NCBI GenBank assembly: GCA_025450095.1
Contig: JANWID010000366.1
Span: 1-6,571, forward strand
From: Bacteroidia bacterium
Lineage (GTDB): Bacteria > Bacteroidota > Bacteroidia > AKYH767-A > OLB10
Length of the DNA stretch: 6,571 nucleotides
Direction of reading: 5' to 3'
A program made the position numbers and the translations under genes. Shown here one piece after another: positions 1 to 6,571 of the stretch. The number at the start of each line of letters is the position of its first letter. The first letter of the stretch is position 1. The notes beneath the pieces are model-generated. The model did no database searches. It was not told the origin of the DNA and saw only the letters and a list, made by a program, of their open reading frames with translations.

Positions 1-868
1 CATCTTTAAAAGTTCCGTCCCGCTGATTAATATAGAGGTAGTCCTTTTCATAAGAATCGTTCGAAACAAAAACATCCCCATAGCCATCTCCGTTTATATC
101 ACCGACTGACACTCCCAGCCCAAAACTGATCAGGCTCCCGTGAATTCCTGCCTGTTTGGTTACTTCCGTAAAATGGCCGTTATCATTTCGGTAGAGGTGA
201 TCTCCACCCCCCTTTAAAAAATTTTCGACAGGCCACTCCTGGTCCGGCAGATCGCGCCTGTTGGAATTATTCAGGGTATTTACCGGGATCGGACTGTTAT
301 TAATCATAAAACAATCCAGGTCCCCGTCATTGTCATAGTCAAAAAAAGAAACCTGCGTTGTATATGCTGATATGCCGAGGCCATAGGCATCTGCCGATTC
401 TGTAAAAGTCAGGTCATGGTTATTAATATAAAATTGATTCTTCCGGTGACCGGATGTCATATGCCCGGAATTACATACATAAATATCCAGCCATCCATCA
501 TGATTGATATCCACGAATACAACTCCGGTACTCCACATACTATCCTGTACAATTCCCGAATGCGGGGTGATATCTTCAAATTTGAAACCGCCTTTGTTCA
601 GGTAGAGTTTATTATCACCCATATTCGAGGTGAAAAAAATATCCGCCAGTCCGTCATTATTTATATCGCCTGCAGCTACACCGCCTCCATTATAAAAATT
701 CCGGAAAAAAAAACTATTCTCGACCTGGCCGTCGACAACTTTATTATTAAAATCAACACCTGAATTTTCTACAAGTTGAAATAATGTCGTTGTTTCAGAT
801 TGATGTTTACAGGAGAATAATAGAAATAATATGGCCGGAAAAAGAATATACCTGAAATGGATGCTCAT
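1..868 (-). CDS. FG-GAP/VCBS-repeat surface lipoprotein, CRTAC1-like (partial, 3' end outside window)
   Basis: An open frame runs from ATG at 868-866 to the window edge with no stop, giving 289 codons; the rest lies beyond position 1. The first 20 residues form a lipoprotein signal: a hydrophobic stretch ending in a lipobox L17-F18-S19-C20, so the protein should be lipidated at Cys20 and probably sits on the outer membrane. The mature part carries at least four calcium-binding-type FG-GAP/VCBS loops of the form D-x-[ND]-x-D-G-x-x-D: DINNDGLAD (68-76), DINHDGWLD (120-128), DYDNDGDLD (177-185) and DINGDGYGD (257-265). Between them are repeated blade-like segments such as NKLYLNKGGFKFEDIT. This fits a beta-propeller of the CRTAC1 type; Bacteroidota relatives known to me are roughly 1,100 residues, often ending in an ASPIC/UnbV domain, which cannot be seen here. 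It lies downstream of the SusC/SusD pair on the same strand but behind a strong hairpin, so it may have its own promoter or depend on readthrough. A binding or accessory role in uptake is inference; no catalytic motif is visible. Confidence 0.9.
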   Translation of the reverse strand, partial: MSIHFRYILFPAILFLLFSCKHQSETTTLFQLVENSGVDFNNKVVDGQVENSFFFRNFYNGGGVAAGDINNDGLADIFFTSNMGDNKLYLNKGGFKFEDITPHSGIVQDSMWSTGVVFVDINHDGWLDIYVCNSGHMTSGHRKNQFYINNHDLTFTESADAYGLGISAYTTQVSFFDYDNDGDLDCFMINNSPIPVNTLNNSNRRDLPDQEWPVENFLKGGGDHLYRNDNGHFTEVTKQAGIHGSLISFGLGVSVGDINGDGYGDVFVSNDSYEKDYLYINQRDGTFKD

Positions 869-918
869 AATTTGGAATGCATGAAGATTTCTGCTGTTGC
901 ATGTTGGGTAGGGATAAA
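869..918 (-). promoter_or_regulatory. Short leader upstream of the FG-GAP lipoprotein gene
   Basis: These 50 bases lie between the terminator hairpin and the ATG at 868. No Shine-Dalgarno sequence and no convincing TAnnTTTG -7 element are visible. The upstream ATGs are in other frames and are followed early by stops (for example ATG-CAT-TCC-AAA-TTA-TGA), so they do not offer a better start. If the gene has its own promoter, it must be weak, overlap the hairpin, or depart from the Bacteroidota consensus; otherwise expression depends on terminator readthrough. Confidence 0.3.
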
Positions 919-954
919 ATTACAAAAGGCCATTTGATAATGGCCTTTTGTAAT
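919..954 (-). terminator. Rho-independent terminator downstream of susD-like gene
   Basis: The arms attacaaaaggccat (919-933) and atggccttttgtaat (940-954) are exact reverse complements. A further t934-a939 pair closes a 4-base loop (tgat), giving a 16-bp stem without mismatch. Read on the minus strand, the hairpin begins 17 bases after the SusD stop codon and runs into a T-rich tail (TTTTGTAATTTTAT), as expected of an intrinsic terminator. Read on the plus strand it is followed by A-rich sequence with no T tract, so it probably works for the leftward transcript only. It separates the SusC/SusD unit from the FG-GAP lipoprotein gene. Confidence 0.85.
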
Positions 955-971
955 AAAATAAGAAAACTTTA

Positions 972-2642
972 TTATTGGGTGTACCCTGGATTCTGTGTCA
1001 GGTTCGGATTTACCGCAAGCGCCTGATTCGGAATCGGAAAAACCAGGTACGTCGGACTGCTGTTTGTTTTCGCTAACCAGGGTGTAAGGAACATACCAAA
1101 ACGGATAAGGTCAGTTCTTCTAAAGGATTCCCAGTACAATTCGCGACCACGTTCTGCAAGGAAAGTATTCGGATCTTTAACCGTTGCTCCGGCTAAAGCT
1201 AATGGACTGGCAACCGCATTTGCACCTCTGGCAGCTCTGAGCTCGTTAACGATTGCGATCGCACCTGCTTCATCACCTGTGCGCAATTGAGCTTCAGCAA
1301 CCATCAGTTTAACTTCAGAAATACGCATCCAGGCTAACCAGTTACCGGGTGTATTTTGGTAGTTAATACCAATAGAAGGACCGGTAAAATCAGGAACATA
1401 TTTAGCAACCCGGATACCTGCCACTTCAATATCGGGACCTGTTATCAACATATTTTCAGGGATTCCGCCGGGTGTGAAAGCGAGCGGATTTTTATTTCTG
1501 TCTTTCAACGGTGCTCCGTCAGGACCATATTGCTGACCTACCAGGAATCCCGGTTTGATTCCGGAAAGTGCGGTACAGAGAGAATCAGATAATCTCCTGC
1601 CGCCAAGACGTGTATCCAGCAGGGTATCAGCTGGTCCGGCAACAGTTGCTGCTGACCCGTTCACATTACCGAATGTGGCATAGAAATCTGCAGTTGTTGA
1701 AAAACCATTCCATCCGGAACCACCCTGGTTACCTACCCATTCGTTATAATGAAAGGTCATGCACCAGCGGGTATCCAAGCGTGGATTCAGGTTGGCAGCT
1801 AACCCGGGAGTTGAAGGCTGACCCCAGATTAGTTCCTTAGAAGTTCCATTCGTAACATTAAAATTTTGGAAATACTTGGGTTCGTAAGAATATTTAAGGG
1901 ATGTGATAATTGAATTACCGATATCTATGACCTGCTGCATATCGGCAGGATCAAATGTGGGAGCCTGTCTGTTTAAAAATGCACCTCTGTTCAGGTAACA
2001 CCTCATTAATAATACTCTGACGGCGTCCTTAGTCGCTTTTGACGCGCCGTTATCGCCGATATCAGGTAATGCCGCATTCAGTTCATCAATGATAAATTGC
2101 ATGGCTTCTGCACCTTCCAATACCTTAGGCGGATTTAAGAGAGTATCTCCAGGATTTCTGAATGGATACTTGTCAAATAAATCGAGCAGGGTGAATAGTG
2201 CAAATGCCCGCAAAAACCTTGCTTCCGCTTTGATTTCGTCAGAAGGTTTGAAGTTTAATACATTGGTTGCATCGAACTGCAGTTTATTCAGCGCATTGTA
2301 AGTACTTAATATGGCACTATGATTGGCATTCCAGGACTGGGCATGAATAGCACGCCAGTCTCCATTATCATCCCAGTCACCACCGCGGGTGGCAACGATC
2401 GATTCATCGGTTGAATTTTCCATCAGGGAAAACACCTTGCCCTGATCACTGATAAAAGGATCTTTCAAATCGGCGTATGCCGCATTCAGCAACAGGGCTA
2501 CTCCGCCGGGTCCGAGAGCCTGGGCAGCCTGATCTGCAGGAATGGTTGAGACATACGTTTCATTCAGTTTTGTACATCCGTTAATTCCTATTCCCCCTAC
2601 CACCAGGAGAACGACCACTTTAAAATATTTTGAAAATCTCAT
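972..2642 (-). CDS. SusD/RagB-family nutrient-binding outer-membrane lipoprotein
   Basis: This 556-residue protein is the surface-exposed ligand-binding partner of the SusC-type transporter encoded just upstream; in the known complex SusD acts as a lid on the SusC barrel. A short basic N-terminus and hydrophobic stretch (about residues 5-20) end in a lipobox I20-N21-G22-C23, so Cys23 should be lipidated. The mature N-terminus (CTKLNETYVS) is typical of the family. Helical TPR-like segments follow, such as the one around EIKAEARFLRAFALFTLLDLF. The C-terminal RagB/SusD domain shows its hallmarks: MRISEVKLMVAEAQLRTGD at 439-457, and ERGRELYWESFRRTDLIRFG at 497-516, ending with the usual FPIP...LTQNPGY tail. 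Length is normal and the frame is intact. The gene begins 19 bp after the susC-like stop and is followed by a strong terminator, so it is probably the last gene of the transcript. The ligand cannot be deduced from sequence alone. Confidence 0.97.
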   Translation of the reverse strand: MRFSKYFKVVVLLVVGGIGINGCTKLNETYVSTIPADQAAQALGPGGVALLLNAAYADLKDPFISDQGKVFSLMENSTDESIVATRGGDWDDNGDWRAIHAQSWNANHSAILSTYNALNKLQFDATNVLNFKPSDEIKAEARFLRAFALFTLLDLFDKYPFRNPGDTLLNPPKVLEGAEAMQFIIDELNAALPDIGDNGASKATKDAVRVLLMRCYLNRGAFLNRQAPTFDPADMQQVIDIGNSIITSLKYSYEPKYFQNFNVTNGTSKELIWGQPSTPGLAANLNPRLDTRWCMTFHYNEWVGNQGGSGWNGFSTTADFYATFGNVNGSAATVAGPADTLLDTRLGGRRLSDSLCTALSGIKPGFLVGQQYGPDGAPLKDRNKNPLAFTPGGIPENMLITGPDIEVAGIRVAKYVPDFTGPSIGINYQNTPGNWLAWMRISEVKLMVAEAQLRTGDEAGAIAIVNELRAARGANAVASPLALAGATVKDPNTFLAERGRELYWESFRRTDLIRFGMFLTPWLAKTNSSPTYLVFPIPNQALAVNPNLTQNPGYTQ

Positions 2643-2661
2643 ATAATACTTTTTTTAAAAT
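2643..2661 (-). promoter_or_regulatory. susC-susD junction with A-rich translation start region
   Basis: Only 19 bp separate the SusC stop (2664-2662) from the SusD ATG (2642-2640). The spacer has no Shine-Dalgarno motif but carries a run of seven A residues on the coding strand at about -8 to -14 from the ATG. Bacteroidota often initiate at A-rich, SD-less sites of this kind. There is no room for a promoter and no hairpin, which supports cotranscription and a fixed SusC:SusD expression relationship. Confidence 0.5.
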
Positions 2662-5658
2662 TTAGAGTCCAAAATTGACACCTACAACAACACTTCTGGG
2701 TGTTGGATAAGGAATATATTCTATAGAACTTGAAGGATACCCACCTACTTGTTTGTCAATATTCACTTCAGGATCAAATCCGGAGAAGCTGGTGATCACA
2801 AACAGATTGGAACCACTTACATATAAATTCACATTTTTAAAGTAGGTTCCCAGATTTCCAAATGAATAATTTAAAGTGGCATTACGCAGTTTAAAATAAT
2901 TGCCATCTTCCAGGAACCTGGTGTTAGCTGCAACACCGCTGCTTGGCTGTTCAGGAGAATTATAAGCATTTTGATCGATATTCCTGCCCACTTTGATACC
3001 TGCAATATTTGTCACATCCGTAGCCGTTTCGTTGTAGATCAGGAATCCGCTGGAACCCCCGGCATTGATAGTAAGAGCTAGTTTCTTAAACCTCAGGGTG
3101 GTGCTTACACCAAATATATTCGTTGGATTTGGATTTCCGGCAAAAGATGGATCGGTTTCATATTCCTGATCACCAGTCTGGCTATATCCGGTAAACTTTT
3201 TCAGCCAGAATTCATCGACTGTATGCTGATCGGTGATTACCTGAATATTCGTACCGGTTACACCCTGTCCGTTAAGTGTACCTGTATAGATAGCCAGCGG
3301 AGTCTTGGTTCCCGGTGCAAAGAAATCAGACATCAGGTTACTGTTATTAGCATAGTTTAAAGAAAGATCCCAGCTGAAATCCTTGTTTTGAATAATCGTT
3401 CCGCCCAAACTTACTTCGATACCTTTGTTTACCAGGTGTCCCGGGAGGTTGATCCAGTAAGTAGCAGCAGGACCTGGCTGGATAGCTACGTTCTGAAACA
3501 GGATGTCTGTCTTATCCTTGTTGTAATAGTCGAGTGTTCCATAGAATCTGCCGTGCATGATAGAGAAATCCAGACCGAAATCATATTGTGTTGTTTGTTC
3601 CCATTTCAAGTCATTATTTCCTGCGTTGATCTGTGAGAACTGATAGTATGCATTAAAAGCATACTGGTCAATGGAAGCACCTGCAGGAAAGTCCTGGCTA
3701 CCCGTAATACCCCAGGTCGCGCGTAGTGACAAACCGGAAAAAAGACTGTTATCCTTCATGAAATCTTCATTGGCAAGATTCCATTTTGCTCCAAAAGAAG
3801 GGAAATAACCCCATTTGTTATTTTTACCAAATTTGCTGGATCCATCAGCACGGAAAGTACCCGTGAGGTAGAGTTTATCCAGATAGTTAAATTCCACCCG
3901 GGCAAAATAAGATTGGATCTCGGTTGTGATTTCCCTGGTTGAAAAAGAGGTGATTGATTTTGCATCCCCCATAACATCTGTATAGAGGGAATTGAGTAAT
4001 GCCGTCTGATCCAGGTTAAAGTTGAATGTAGTACCGGTTGTATTATTGGTGCTGTAATTTGTTTTCCAATATTCAATACCGCCTAAAGCAGTGAACTTTA
4101 AATTCTCACCAAATGTCGTGTTGAAGTTTAAGGTATTATCAAATACCTGTGAAGTCAGGTCAGCATTCGCTAGCACGCCTAAACCGCTACCCGTAATGGA
4201 CCCACGACCAGGCAGCCATCCGTCGATATTGGCAGCCCTGTTACCGTTACTCTGATTTACAGAATACAGGAATTTATATTCCAGGTTTGTGAGGATCTTG
4301 AAACTGGCTGAAATACTTCCCAGAGTGGAAGCTGTGTTTGTAACATCATTATAAGCCTTTAACAACGCCATCGGGTTCGGTGTACTGTTCCCCAGATCCA
4401 CAAATGTTCCGTCTGGATTATAAAATCCTGAAGTCGGATTCCATTGAAGCGCCGAACTGATTAAGTTACCTTCTGATCCCGGATTCGTGGATGAGAGTAC
4501 AACGTGATTTGTTACATCTCCGTTAATCAAACTGAAATCAATGCCCAGTCTTTTATCAATAAACTTATAACTTCCGGCGAAGGATGCTACATATTTGTTG
4601 AGCTTGTTATTCTGGATAAAACCAGGTGTGGAGGAACCCAGAAATGATGCACGGAACTTTCCGTTTTCATTTCCACCGCTCAGGGCTATATCATAATTCT
4701 GAATCGGGTTGCTTTGTGTGATAGCGTCTAACGCATCAGAACTTCCTCCCTTGTTTAACGTGTTGGAACCTGTATCCAGGCCATATTTAGTTAAAGCCTG
4801 CAGGAATTGGGAACGGTCGAGAACATCATATTTCTTCATGTATCCCACATTGAATCCTACAGATACATTTGCTTCCAGTTTAATCGGTCCGGAAAGACCT
4901 TTTTTGGTGGTCATCACGATCACACCATTTGCACCCCTGGATCCAAAAATCGCTGTGGACGATGCATCTTTTAAGATCGTGATATCTGCGATATCGTATG
5001 AATTAATAAATAACAATGGATTGGAATTGGGCTGGTTACCGAAACCACCACCCAGTGTAACATTAGGACTTCCGTCCCTGCCATCCAGAATCACTCCGTC
5101 TACCACATATAAGGGGTTTCCAACGCCCCGAACATTACTGTTACCGCGAATTCTCACGGTAGTGGGTGCTCCCGGCTGACCGCTGTTGGTAGTGACTTCC
5201 AGACCGGAGACCTTGTTTGTCAGTAACTGTTCAGGAGAAGTAATAACACCCTGGTTAAATTCCTTGGCTGAAACGGTCGTTAAAGAACCGGTTGCGTCCT
5301 TGCGTTTTACCGAACCATAACCGATTACCACCACATCATTGAGGGATTGTGCTGTAGAAACCAGCACGGGTGTGATCACATATTTCCCTGTAATGTCAAC
5401 TTCCTGTTGGTTATACCCAACTGAGCTGATTACGATCACCTTGGCTGTTTCGGGAACCGTCAGCGTAAATGCTCCGGTGGCATCGGTGGTCGTTCCCCCT
5501 TTGGAACCTTTAATGGCAACTGATGCACCCTGCACAGGCGATCCCTTATCATCAGTAACCGTACCCGTAATAACTTTTGTTTGTGAGAATGCTAACTGTG
5601 TAAAGCTTACACATAAGAAGAGGAAGCAGAGCCTCTTAAGCAATCGTTTCATGGTCAT
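2662..5658 (-). CDS. SusC/RagA-family TonB-linked outer-membrane transporter
   Basis: This is the TonB-dependent beta-barrel importer of a SusCD complex, moving a ligand handed over by the neighbouring SusD into the periplasm. Numbered from ATG 5658 (998 residues), the protein has a signal peptide with basic K4-R5 and a hydrophobic core to about residue 25 (cleavage near AFS-QTK). A carboxypeptidase-regulatory-like (CarboxypepD_reg) domain follows at about 29-101. The SusC signature DVVVIGYG, in the Ton-box region, is at 108-115, and the plug domain at about 118-250 includes VRIRGNSNVRG, NPLYVVDGVI and ILKDASSTAIFGSRGANGV. The remainder is barrel and ends in the usual C-terminal strand (SVVVGVNFGL). 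No STN domain is present, so this is not a sigma/anti-sigma signal transducer. Length is normal. The frame opens upstream to a TTG at 5676, but that would add six non-signal residues; ATG 5658 (MTMKRLL) or ATG 5652 (MKRLL) fits better, and these two cannot be separated from sequence. Substrate unknown. Confidence 0.96.
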   Translation of the reverse strand: MTMKRLLKRLCFLFLCVSFTQLAFSQTKVITGTVTDDKGSPVQGASVAIKGSKGGTTTDATGAFTLTVPETAKVIVISSVGYNQQEVDITGKYVITPVLVSTAQSLNDVVVIGYGSVKRKDATGSLTTVSAKEFNQGVITSPEQLLTNKVSGLEVTTNSGQPGAPTTVRIRGNSNVRGVGNPLYVVDGVILDGRDGSPNVTLGGGFGNQPNSNPLLFINSYDIADITILKDASSTAIFGSRGANGVIVMTTKKGLSGPIKLEANVSVGFNVGYMKKYDVLDRSQFLQALTKYGLDTGSNTLNKGGSSDALDAITQSNPIQNYDIALSGGNENGKFRASFLGSSTPGFIQNNKLNKYVASFAGSYKFIDKRLGIDFSLINGDVTNHVVLSSTNPGSEGNLISSALQWNPTSGFYNPDGTFVDLGNSTPNPMALLKAYNDVTNTASTLGSISASFKILTNLEYKFLYSVNQSNGNRAANIDGWLPGRGSITGSGLGVLANADLTSQVFDNTLNFNTTFGENLKFTALGGIEYWKTNYSTNNTTGTTFNFNLDQTALLNSLYTDVMGDAKSITSFSTREITTEIQSYFARVEFNYLDKLYLTGTFRADGSSKFGKNNKWGYFPSFGAKWNLANEDFMKDNSLFSGLSLRATWGITGSQDFPAGASIDQYAFNAYYQFSQINAGNNDLKWEQTTQYDFGLDFSIMHGRFYGTLDYYNKDKTDILFQNVAIQPGPAATYWINLPGHLVNKGIEVSLGGTIIQNKDFSWDLSLNYANNSNLMSDFFAPGTKTPLAIYTGTLNGQGVTGTNIQVITDQHTVDEFWLKKFTGYSQTGDQEYETDPSFAGNPNPTNIFGVSTTLRFKKLALTINAGGSSGFLIYNETATDVTNIAGIKVGRNIDQNAYNSPEQPSSGVAANTRFLEDGNYFKLRNATLNYSFGNLGTYFKNVNLYVSGSNLFVITSFSGFDPEVNIDKQVGGYPSSSIEYIPYPTPRSVVVGVNFGL

Positions 5659-5668
5659 AATCAATGGT

Positions 5669-5683
5669 TTAAGCAATTAAGCA
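5669..5683 (-). repeat. Tandem heptamer TGCTTAA in the susC leader
   Basis: On the coding strand TGCTTAA occurs twice (5683-5677 and 5675-5669), separated by one T, giving an 8-bp period. It lies between the nearest candidate -7 element and the susC start, beginning 11 bases upstream of ATG 5658. Function unknown; two short copies could be chance. Confidence 0.4.
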
Positions 5684-5684
5684 G

Positions 5685-5747
5685 CTAAAATAGGGTTTAT
5701 TTTGCAGATTTTATCAAAAAAGTTAAAAAAAAACCATACTGCAAAAA
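5685..5747 (-). promoter_or_regulatory. Candidate promoter region of the susCD unit
   Basis: Two imperfect matches to the Bacteroidota sigma-ABfr pattern (-33 TTTG, -7 TAnnTTTG) are seen on the minus strand. One pairs TTTG (5745-5742) with TAACTTTT (5725-5718), 16-base spacer, 7 of 8 including the free positions. The other pairs TTTG (5718-5715) with TATTTTAG (5692-5685), 22-base spacer, also 7 of 8. The second would give a leader of about 20 bases before ATG 5658. Neither has the ideal spacing of about 19 and the region is A/T-rich, so chance matches are likely. The region also holds a T9 and a T6 tract on the coding strand. Confidence 0.35.
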
Positions 5748-5759
5748 TGACGATAAAAT
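5700..5759. repeat. Two interleaved 8-bp inverted word pairs upstream of susC
   Basis: Word A, ttttgcag at 5700-5707, recurs as its reverse complement ctgcaaaa at 5739-5746. Word B, attttatc at 5708-5715, directly abuts A and recurs as its reverse complement gataaaat at 5752-5759. The order is A-B-A'-B', not the nested A-B-B'-A' of a simple palindrome. All matches are exact. The arms flank the A/T tracts and the candidate promoter. They could be regulator half-sites or, if transcribed, alternative or pseudoknot-type pairings; A/T-rich sequence makes chance a real alternative. Confidence 0.4.
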
Positions 5760-5822
5760 AGCTTAATAACCATTCAAGACAGTCAACATCAATGAAACGC
5801 TGCAATTCCTATGACGGTTGCT

Positions 5823-6554
5823 TTAGAAATCAAGACGCATGAATTTTCGTCCTTCCTTGTTATTATATTTAGCGTAATTGAATTTATAAAGCTTGCCGGG
5901 ACGGTGAGGAACATCATACTCCATCTCATGGGTGTCTTCCAGCACATCCATGGAAAAAAACTTCTTTCTGAAATTCCTCCTGTCGAGCTTAATTCCCAGG
6001 ATCGCCTCATAAAGATTCTGCAATTCACGAAGTGAAAATTTCTGGGGCAGGAGACTGAATCCCAGCGGATGTTCCTGTACCCTTTTTTGAAGCCATTCAT
6101 GACATACATTCAGTATCAGCTGGTGGTCAAATGCCATGTCCATGCTTGCACTGAGTTTATGCCAGTGCAGTTCATTGTCATCTTTTCGCAAACGGTGTTG
6201 TTGTATATTAATAAGTGAACAGTAGGCGATAGTCACCACCCGGGCAGCGGGATGCCGATTTACATCTCCGAAACTTCTCACCTGTTCGAGGTATACATCA
6301 TCCATTCCTGTCCTCTCCTTTAATATACGGTAAGCTGCTTCGTCCAGATCTTCATCCCGGTGAACCAGGTCGCCTAAAAGGGACCATTTCCCTTCGAATT
6401 GTTTCAGATCCGATTTGATCATGAGCACTTTAAGCTCGTTTTCATCAAATCCAAAAATCACGCAGTCCACTGAAATTCCAATCAGCCCATCGCTTTCCAG
6501 CTGTTTCAGAACTGCTTTGATATCTTTCCTCTTTGGCTGTTTTTCAGTGCTCAT
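5823..6554 (-). CDS. Nudix-fold transcriptional regulator (NrtR/AraR-type), winged-helix C-terminus
   Basis: This 243-residue protein has an N-terminal Nudix domain (about 25-150) and a C-terminal winged helix (about 170-230). The Nudix start is typical (ISVDCVIFGFDENELKVLMIK, residues 27-47 region; then GKWSLLG 55-61). The Nudix box spans 61-84 but is degenerate: against GGx5Ex7RExxEExG, the second glycine is D62, E68 and R76 are kept, while the metal-binding RExxEE positions read R76-I77-L78-K79-E80-R81, so two of three acidic residues are lost. Hydrolysis is therefore unlikely; the domain probably senses a ligand, as in NrtR (ADP-ribose) and the Bacteroides arabinose regulator AraR. The C-terminal part (LLPQKFSLRELQNLYEAI, then D191-R192-R193-N194-F195-R196-K197-K198) matches the DNA-binding helix region of that family, and PGKLYKFN follows. 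It lies 164 bp upstream of the susC-like gene on the same strand, with no clear terminator between, so it is a good candidate for local control. ATG 6554 fits the family N-terminus; only 17 bases upstream are visible. Confidence 0.92.
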   Translation of the reverse strand: MSTEKQPKRKDIKAVLKQLESDGLIGISVDCVIFGFDENELKVLMIKSDLKQFEGKWSLLGDLVHRDEDLDEAAYRILKERTGMDDVYLEQVRSFGDVNRHPAARVVTIAYCSLINIQQHRLRKDDNELHWHKLSASMDMAFDHQLILNVCHEWLQKRVQEHPLGFSLLPQKFSLRELQNLYEAILGIKLDRRNFRKKFFSMDVLEDTHEMEYDVPHRPGKLYKFNYAKYNNKEGRKFMRLDF

Positions 6555-6571
6555 ACACTTAAATTTGTATC

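Noticed and set aside
416..763. 115-codon plus-strand open frame in the left region
   Set aside because: It is antisense to the FG-GAP lipoprotein, whose minus-strand frame has a lipobox and four calcium-loop motifs and is clearly the coding one.
3756..4076. 106-codon minus-strand open frame within SusC
   Set aside because: Alternate frame within the intact barrel region; the main SusC frame continues undisturbed, so it is not a frameshift remnant.
4709..5179. 156-codon open frame on the plus strand inside the SusC gene
   Set aside because: It lies antisense to the conserved plug and early barrel region of SusC, has no recognisable domain, signal or start context, and is explained by codon bias of the real gene.
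5339..5680. 113-codon plus-strand open frame opposite the SusC N-terminus
   Set aside because: Antisense to the signal peptide and CarboxypepD_reg domain; the translation is low-complexity V/T/P-rich, typical of a reverse-complement shadow.
5716..5733. T9/T6 tracts (minus strand) as an intrinsic terminator for the Nudix gene
   Set aside because: No stable G/C-containing hairpin immediately precedes the T tracts on the minus strand; they are better read as A/T-rich promoter context.
5761..5800. Short odd palindrome gacagtc near 5778-5784 as an operator
   Set aside because: Only three paired bases per side and no extension outward; expected by chance.
5801..5822. Possible terminator after the Nudix gene
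   Set aside because: Only a 4-bp gcaa/ttgc stem with a 12-base loop and no adjacent T tract; too weak to call.
5789..6109. 106-codon minus-strand open frame overlapping the end of the Nudix regulator gene
   Set aside because: Out-of-frame overlap with the conserved winged-helix part; no family resemblance and no reason to invoke a nested gene.

Overview
The window looks like chromosomal DNA from a member of the Bacteroidota, most likely Chitinophagaceae or a close relative; the genus is not resolved. The evidence is a SusC/SusD outer-membrane nutrient-uptake pair, a Bacteroidota-type Nudix-fold transcriptional regulator, an FG-GAP/VCBS-repeat lipoprotein of a kind often seen beside SusCD in this phylum, A/T-rich gene starts without clear Shine-Dalgarno sequences, and TTTG / TAnnTTTG-like promoter words. 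All four genes lie on the minus strand, so the window reads right to left.

Layout in transcription order: (1) 6554-5823, a 243-residue Nudix-domain regulator with a degenerate Nudix box and a C-terminal winged helix. (2) 5822-5659, a 164-bp A/T-rich intergenic region holding candidate promoter words, homopolymer tracts and an unusual set of repeated or inverted 7-8 bp words. (3) 5658-2662, a full-length SusC/RagA TonB-dependent transporter. (4) 2642-972, a SusD/RagB surface lipoprotein starting 19 bp after the SusC stop, so the two are almost certainly cotranscribed. (5) 954-919, a perfect 16-bp hairpin with a T-rich tail, a likely terminator for susCD. (6) 868-1, the first 289 codons of an FG-GAP/VCBS-repeat (CRTAC1-like) lipoprotein whose 3' end lies beyond position 1.

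How they may work together: SusD would capture a ligand at the cell surface and cap the SusC barrel, and SusC would import it using TonB energy. The FG-GAP lipoprotein could be an accessory surface binding protein. SusC has no N-terminal STN domain, so sigma/anti-sigma control through the transporter is unlikely, and the adjacent Nudix-type regulator is the best visible candidate for local control. The substrate cannot be named, because no glycoside hydrolase, peptidase or other degradative enzyme is present. No RNA gene, mobile element, CRISPR array or gene-free stretch over 300 bp was seen. The main region with unexplained structure is the susC upstream region; the coding genes belong to known families.
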